From assembly GCF_036588685.1 (NCBI RefSeq), contig NC_086381.1, forward strand, positions 55,241,431 to 55,305,430: a DNA stretch of 64,000 bases, given 5' to 3'. Shown here in pieces: positions 59,227 through 64,000 of this stretch. Source of the DNA: Mytilus trossulus. Taxonomy: Eukaryota > Mollusca > Bivalvia > Mytilida > Mytilidae. Numbering within the stretch: the first letter of the stretch is position 1; each line of letters starts with the position of its first letter. The position numbers and the translations under genes are program-made. Below the pieces are notes generated by a model. It did no database searches and was not told where the DNA came from. It saw only the letters and a list, made by a program, of their open reading frames with translations.

Positions 59227-60015
59227 CTTCAAAATATCAAAATCAGTGTTATTTACATGTGAAGACTAAACACTAATACGTCCTTCTCATAACCGAAAAA
59301 GTAACCTAGAATCTAGTTGTAATAATGTTTAAATCTATCCCGGAGATACATTCAAATTTCCGGGCGATGGTTGCTTTCTTAGAGATAAAAACTTGATAAG
59401 AACGTCTTTCAGTTGTATATAGTGACAAAATCTGTATAAAAAAATCATCAAAGTGATTTTTAATGTATTATCCTTTTGTAAGATTGTTATTTTGAACCTA
59501 TAACTGCATTCACGGATAATATTCAACCCCCTGTCCCGAAACCTACTCTTTGTTTATAATCGATTGTGACGTCATTCATGCATTTGCCCATTATGGCCAT
59601 AGACAACCTTTTACAATTAGAGAATTAATTCATTACAAGTTACCTTTGTTATTGTCAATATTTGTCGACAAAAACGGTTTTTCAATAAACAGGTAACGTA
59701 TGCTGTCGGTGAAAAGGCGTGAATGGTAGCCAAGATTTAAAAAAACACGTACACTGATCCTTTGTCAAACAATTTTGTGTAATTCCTATCATAATTTCTG
59801 TGATGCTTTTGTCCTTGAACTTGAAGTCTTTGATGTCAACATCAAGCAAAGCATCATTTTTAAGAGAAATTTGGAATAAGAAGGAACATGGATGAAACAT
59901 GTTTTTGGCCCTTGTTTTTTTTTATTAGTTTCATTTCAAGGCATTTTTATATTGTTATATGGAAGGAGAGTTGTCTATATCTATTTGCCAAATTTTCAGT
60001 CATATCTGAAAAAAA
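59227..60015. promoter_or_regulatory. Upstream region of the CCDC59-like gene
   Basis: This region holds the CRE at 59567 and presumably the 5' UTR and promoter. A reverse-strand ORF at 59682-59900 and a plus-strand ORF from 59892 have no recognisable homology. Confidence 0.4.
59567..59574. promoter_or_regulatory. CRE palindrome TGACGTCA, likely promoter of CCDC59
   Basis: A perfect CREB/ATF site 349 bases upstream of the CCDC59-like start codon, in a locally less AT-rich stretch. It lies between that gene and a possible divergent exon at 60016. Confidence 0.5.
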
Positions 60016-60424
60016 TGTCTTCTAATCATAAATGTGATGTTGCTGGGTCAGATCAAGGAGAGGGGCAAAAGACAATAATAATTACACAAAAAATGTTATC
60101 ACCCTTACTGTAAGTTGGTTTTCAATTAGTTAAGATCGATATGGTTGCAGAGGGAGACTCCCAATAAATTTAAACACCCTACACCGATTCCCTGTAAGAA
60201 TGTAAACACCCTGAAGTATTATAAACCTACCAAGATTTTACAAAATAAGCCTGTGATCATGGCTTAATTCTCAACAGTATACATGTGTACATGGTGGATG
60301 AACATTGTAGTTGTACTTCATTGTACTTGTGAAAATTAGAGGGTTTGATCAGGATCCAAGGGCAAGGCTATGGTAAAAGTTTTCTGTTGACATATTTCAG
60401 TAACAATTTGGAAACATAGGTTGT

Positions 60425-61175
60425 ACAGTGACCTATAGTCGTCTAATTATGTGTCATTTGATCCCTTATCAGTCAGAGCTCGGACATAAACAAGTCCATT
60501 TTTGTTTTTGACTTAAATAAGTCGAAACATGTATTTATTATAAAAATGTGTTTTCAATTTTAGACTAATTTAAGTCAGAAAATGACAGACTTGTTTAGGT
60601 CTATTTATGTTGGTGAAAAAACTTAATGTTACTTTGTGGCAAAACTACACCACCTATGACAGCAGAAACCTGAATGAGAGTTCACAAGGACTTGAGCTAT
60701 CTATATTTAATTATCTAATTGAACATCCTTACTAAACACAGATGTTTTACCTCATTAAGTGTGATTCCAGGTGGTTGCATTGTAAGGTTAATTAACATTA
60801 TCTCCGATTTTTTAGACTCTCATTCATATTTTTCTTTAGAAGACAAAGCATTGGCTTTCAATGTGGTCATTATTTGATTTAGAGGCATGACCTCCTTATA
60901 AGTATGCGTGGGTCTTGAAGTTAACCAATTTTGATCACTCATCGACTTGTAGGAGTCGATATTTGCAACTTTTTGATTCTGGTCAATTATTTCTTGTTTT
61001 ACAATATTTGACTTATTCAAGTCATATTTTGTCTTACATTAAAGGGAGACAAATCCTAAAACTTACAAATTTAGACCTCTATGAGTCAAAAGCAGATTCA
61101 GACTTATTTATGTCTGAGCTCTGACTGCTTATGGAGAGTTGTCCCTTTGGCAACCATACCACATCTTATTTTTAT
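60425..61175 (-). repeat. Mytilus GATTGTCAAT-family repeat, split by a MITE
   Basis: Joining 60425-60469 to 61133-61175 gives GTGACCTATAGTCGTC, GTGTCATTTGATCCCTTAT, GGAGAGTTGTCCCTTTGGC and AACCATACCACATC. This is the reverse strand of the repeat at 10381-10470 with no bases missing. Confidence 0.85.
60470..61127. mobile_element. 658-bp MITE with 5-bp TSD CTTAT and repeated GACTT...AAGTC palindromes
   Basis: The left end is CAGTCAGAGCTCGGACATAA. The right end is its reverse complement with one mismatch in the first 20 bases. CTTAT flanks both ends (60465-60469 and 61128-61132). The interior contains at least seven short palindromes of the form GACTT-N4-AAGTC, such as GACTTAAATAAGTC and GACTTATTCAAGTC. 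No coding capacity. Confidence 0.92.
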
Positions 61176-61685
61176 GTTTTCAAAGTACATGTACATTTTT
61201 ATTAAACCTTTATCCCTTTTCTTAAATTAAATTTTAAATTTACTGGTGGATCTCTATATATATGAACAAATGACATGAATGAAGAACAACCATGGAAATT
61301 TTTAAATCCTTTAAAGTATCAAAAGAAGAACATAAGCATATTCTTTTTTTCTGATCCCTAGTACATTATTTAGAGCTAGATTATTTCTGTGTGTCAGAAA
61401 CTAACCATAGAAGTATTTGGAGATAGAAGATAGAAAGAACTTTGTTTAATGTGTGTTTGTATCATGCATGTTAGTGATGTACAATGTATGAGCTTTGTAT
61501 GCAATGTAAACTGAAGCGAGAAGGTGGCAGTGAAGGAGATTGTTATAGATATATGTTTGTGCATCATTGTACATGTACTTGATCATCATTACAATTGTAT
61601 CCCTGACCTTCAATGTTGTTAGTGGATTTTTCATTATACATTTATACATTGTATTTGTAGTACCCTACATTATCATATTTAATAA
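61133..61685. other. AT-rich sequence, no gene seen
   Basis: After the repeat end at about 61175, nothing is recognised. Confidence 0.4.
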
Positions 61686-61689
61686 CAGG

Positions 61690-62000
61690 TTTATTTATTT
61701 TTCAGTCTTAAATATCATTTTCCATTTATTTTTTAATTTTAAATATCAATTCCAATTTATTTTTCAATTTTAAATATAAACTCCCATTTAATTTCAATCT
61801 TAAATATCAATTCCCATTTATCATGTTTATTTTTCAATCTTAAATATCAATTCCAATTTATTTTTCAATCTTAAATATCAATTCCCATTCAATTCCAATT
61901 TATTTTTCAATTTTAAATATAAATTCCCATTTATTTTTCAATTTTAAATATAAATTCCCATTTATTTTTCAATCTTAATTATCAATTCCCATTTATTTTT
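61690..62000. repeat. Minisatellite of about 31 bp, roughly 9-10 units
   Basis: TTTATTTTTCAATCTTAAAT followed by ATCAATTCCCAT recurs through the segment with ATAAATT/ATCAATT and TTTTAAAT/CTTAAAT variants and some truncated units. Confidence 0.9.
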
Positions 62001-63305
62001 TGGCAAGTAGATACAGCTGTACATGATATGTGAAGGTTTTTGTGTTGAACTAACCAACATTCTATATATTAAAACATTATTTATACAAATGTTGTATTGA
62101 ATAAGACAAAAAAAGATCTATCCTTTTAATATCCCTTCAAACAGGTCAAATGTTTTTGTGAAAAATTATAAAACAATTCTGTCTTGAATTAAATAATTCA
62201 AATGAACATGTTGAATATTTCAAAAAAATTATTATGTCACATATGCATGAAATGTAGTCTTTCATTAACTTGGCAGGTTGATATCAATTTGAGTCTTCTA
62301 CATTTTTCTAGCATGTCTAGTTTAATCATGATAATTTTAAGCAGTTTGCCCTACAATTTTTGGTAAATAGTGATAAGTTTGTTATAAACACACTAAATAG
62401 ATATATATCATTGTATATATATCATGTATATTAAAAAAAACATGAAATAAGGATAAGTTGGTGAGTAGAATTGTTAAACTTAAAGTTCTTTGACGTAATT
62501 GTTAAAAAAATGAATAAATTTTAAAGGCAATGTATTTTTGTAAAGGTAATAATTCAACCATACATCATTGCACATCATGCATTTACAAAGATGTACAAAA
62601 TGTATGGCTCCTACACATATATTTATATGATTTCAATCATGTTCATTCAAAATATTGTGTTCATTTTTTAGCATCAGAAATTGTTTTAAAACACTGAGTA
62701 AAATACTACATGTCTGATTTCTATACATGAAAATGTAATTAAAATAAAACACTGAATTGAAGAAAAAATTCAGCACGTACATGTAATATTTTTCAAAGTT
62801 CTTAAAATAGTTACATTTATTGTTTCTGTCTGTGTACACATATTGTTTATGATACAATGTAGTTTCAATTATTTAATAATGCCAGATGGCCTTGCTTTTC
62901 AGGAGGGTATGATGTACAACAATGCTCGTGACATCATGTGGACATGTGTACATACATGTATCTAATTGTTTAACATTTTTAATACACATACACCTGTACT
63001 TTAAAAGAGCTGATCCAGTACCAATGAAGTAGTCCTGTGTTTTAAGATTGATTGATAAAAACACAGTCTTATGTAGTACATGTGTATGCACATGACATAA
63101 GATGTACATGTTAATTCCTATTTTTAACTTCATCATGCTGTACAATTGCAGCTGCACTTAAACAACCACCGCCGCCAAAACAAACACAAAAACACACCAT
63201 GCACATACATGTAAGAGGCTAACACTTTTGGAAATAGTACTTTACTTTTGATTTCATGTTAAACACAATACACATGATACATGACAAAACAACAGTTGTT
63301 GATGT
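62001..63305. other. AT-rich intergenic sequence
   Basis: Scattered ACATGTA-rich low-complexity sequence. No gene recognised. Confidence 0.4.
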
Positions 63306-63309
63306 TTGT

Positions 63310-63370
63310 GTCATTTTGGTCTTTTGTGGATAGTTGTCTCATTGGCAATCATACCACAACTTCTTTTTTA
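63310..63370 (-). repeat. Fragment of Mytilus GATTGTCAAT-family repeat
   Basis: TTTGTGTCATTTTGGTCTTT, TGTGGATAGTTGTCTCATTG and GCAATCATACCACAACTTC. This copy is uninterrupted at the site where the MITE sits in the 60425 copy. Confidence 0.8.
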
Positions 63371-64000
63371 TATTTAGTTTAGAAAATAATCAACTTTTAA
63401 ACTTTTAAACTATTTGCTTTTGATTTTTTTTTTTACACTAAATTAAAAATGTTTAATTCATTTTTGTACATTCATGACATTGTACATACATGACATATTA
63501 TAATGTGTATGCATTTAATATTTTTGCTCTGTTTTGATACATCAAGTATATATATGTATATGATAAAAATCAAAGACTGTATTTTCACTTTGACAAAATG
63601 AAACATGTGGAGTTGGTTAAATGAAGCAATGTTGTGAATAGCATTGTGAATTTGGTCACCATTAAAAAAAAAAAGGAGCAGTTACAAGTTTGATTTACTT
63701 GATTTGAATACCTATTAACTACATGAACTATGTGGGTTAGCCTTTTTTTTACATAAATATATTTGTAAGTGGTGTAACTAAATTCACAAATAATAATAAA
63801 CATGGTTTAACTTCATTGTTTGTGATTACATATCATTTATGTTTATATACCAGGGATAATTATAGCACTTTCATGACTTTAGATTTTTAATGCGATGGCA
63901 CAATTCTGAAAATTTTGGGTGCAAACTACATGTACCAACATCACCAATATAAGATTCTAATAAAAGAATTTAAGTGAGCTGAGGATTCATTTAGATATGG
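63371..64000. other. AT-rich sequence to the window end
   Basis: No gene, RNA or repeat recognised. Confidence 0.4.

Noticed and set aside
59682-59900. Reverse-strand ORF of 72 residues upstream of the CCDC59-like gene
   Set aside because: Considered as an upstream exon. It has no similarity to CCDC59 N-termini, and no donor in phase was found.

Overview
The window is AT-rich nuclear DNA from a bivalve mollusc, almost certainly a mussel (Mytilus or a close relative). I base this on several dispersed repeat families that I recognise from Mytilus genomes, for example the one containing CAGACGCGCGTTTCGTCTAC and the one containing a stretch like TGATTGTCAATGAGACAACT. This is recognition from memory, not a database search. 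Gene density is low, and most of the sequence is introns and nested, partly decayed mobile elements.

Two spliced protein-coding genes can be assembled with consistent reading frames and splice sites. (1) A plus-strand, four-exon gene at 13568-21475 has a TATA box at 13509. It encodes a predicted secreted protein of 293 residues: signal peptide, farnesoic-acid O-methyltransferase-like (Methyltransf_FA) domain, then a PAN/apple-like Cys-rich domain. (2) A minus-strand gene at 59218-55461 has at least four coding exons and encodes a 163-residue basic, coiled protein resembling CCDC59/TAP26 (rRNA-processing Fyv7 family). A CRE palindrome at 59567 and a possible divergent first coding exon at 60016 suggest a shared promoter.

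Region by region: 81-3066 is a TIR element with a 5-bp target-site duplication. 6538-10280 is a TIR-bounded element carrying a decayed copy of a repetitive ORF family. 11497-12666 is a 27-bp minisatellite of about 43 units. 13.5-21.6 kb is the secreted-protein gene, whose introns hold tandem duplications and a Mytilus satellite. 23.0-26.2 kb contains a segmental duplication. 26.96-29.32 kb is a large imperfect palindrome. 29.55-30.98 kb is another inverted-repeat element. 31.5-37.5 kb is repeats plus a MITE with a 6-bp target duplication (34642-34869). 38.0-41.6 kb may hold an unannotated non-coding spliced transcript. 41.7-43.3 kb contains a tRNA-derived SINE and an inverted-repeat element. 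47.8-54.0 kb contains two copies of an 800-bp palindromic element, the second split by a 4,061-bp element with 22-bp perfect TIRs. 54.0-55.3 kb is a bivalve repeat interrupted by a TA-flanked MITE. 55.5-59.2 kb is the CCDC59-like gene. 60.4-61.2 kb is a MITE with a 5-bp duplication inserted in a recognisable Mytilus repeat. The rest is AT-rich sequence with minisatellites.

Almost all other short open frames are chance ORFs in AT-rich DNA or lie in repeats.
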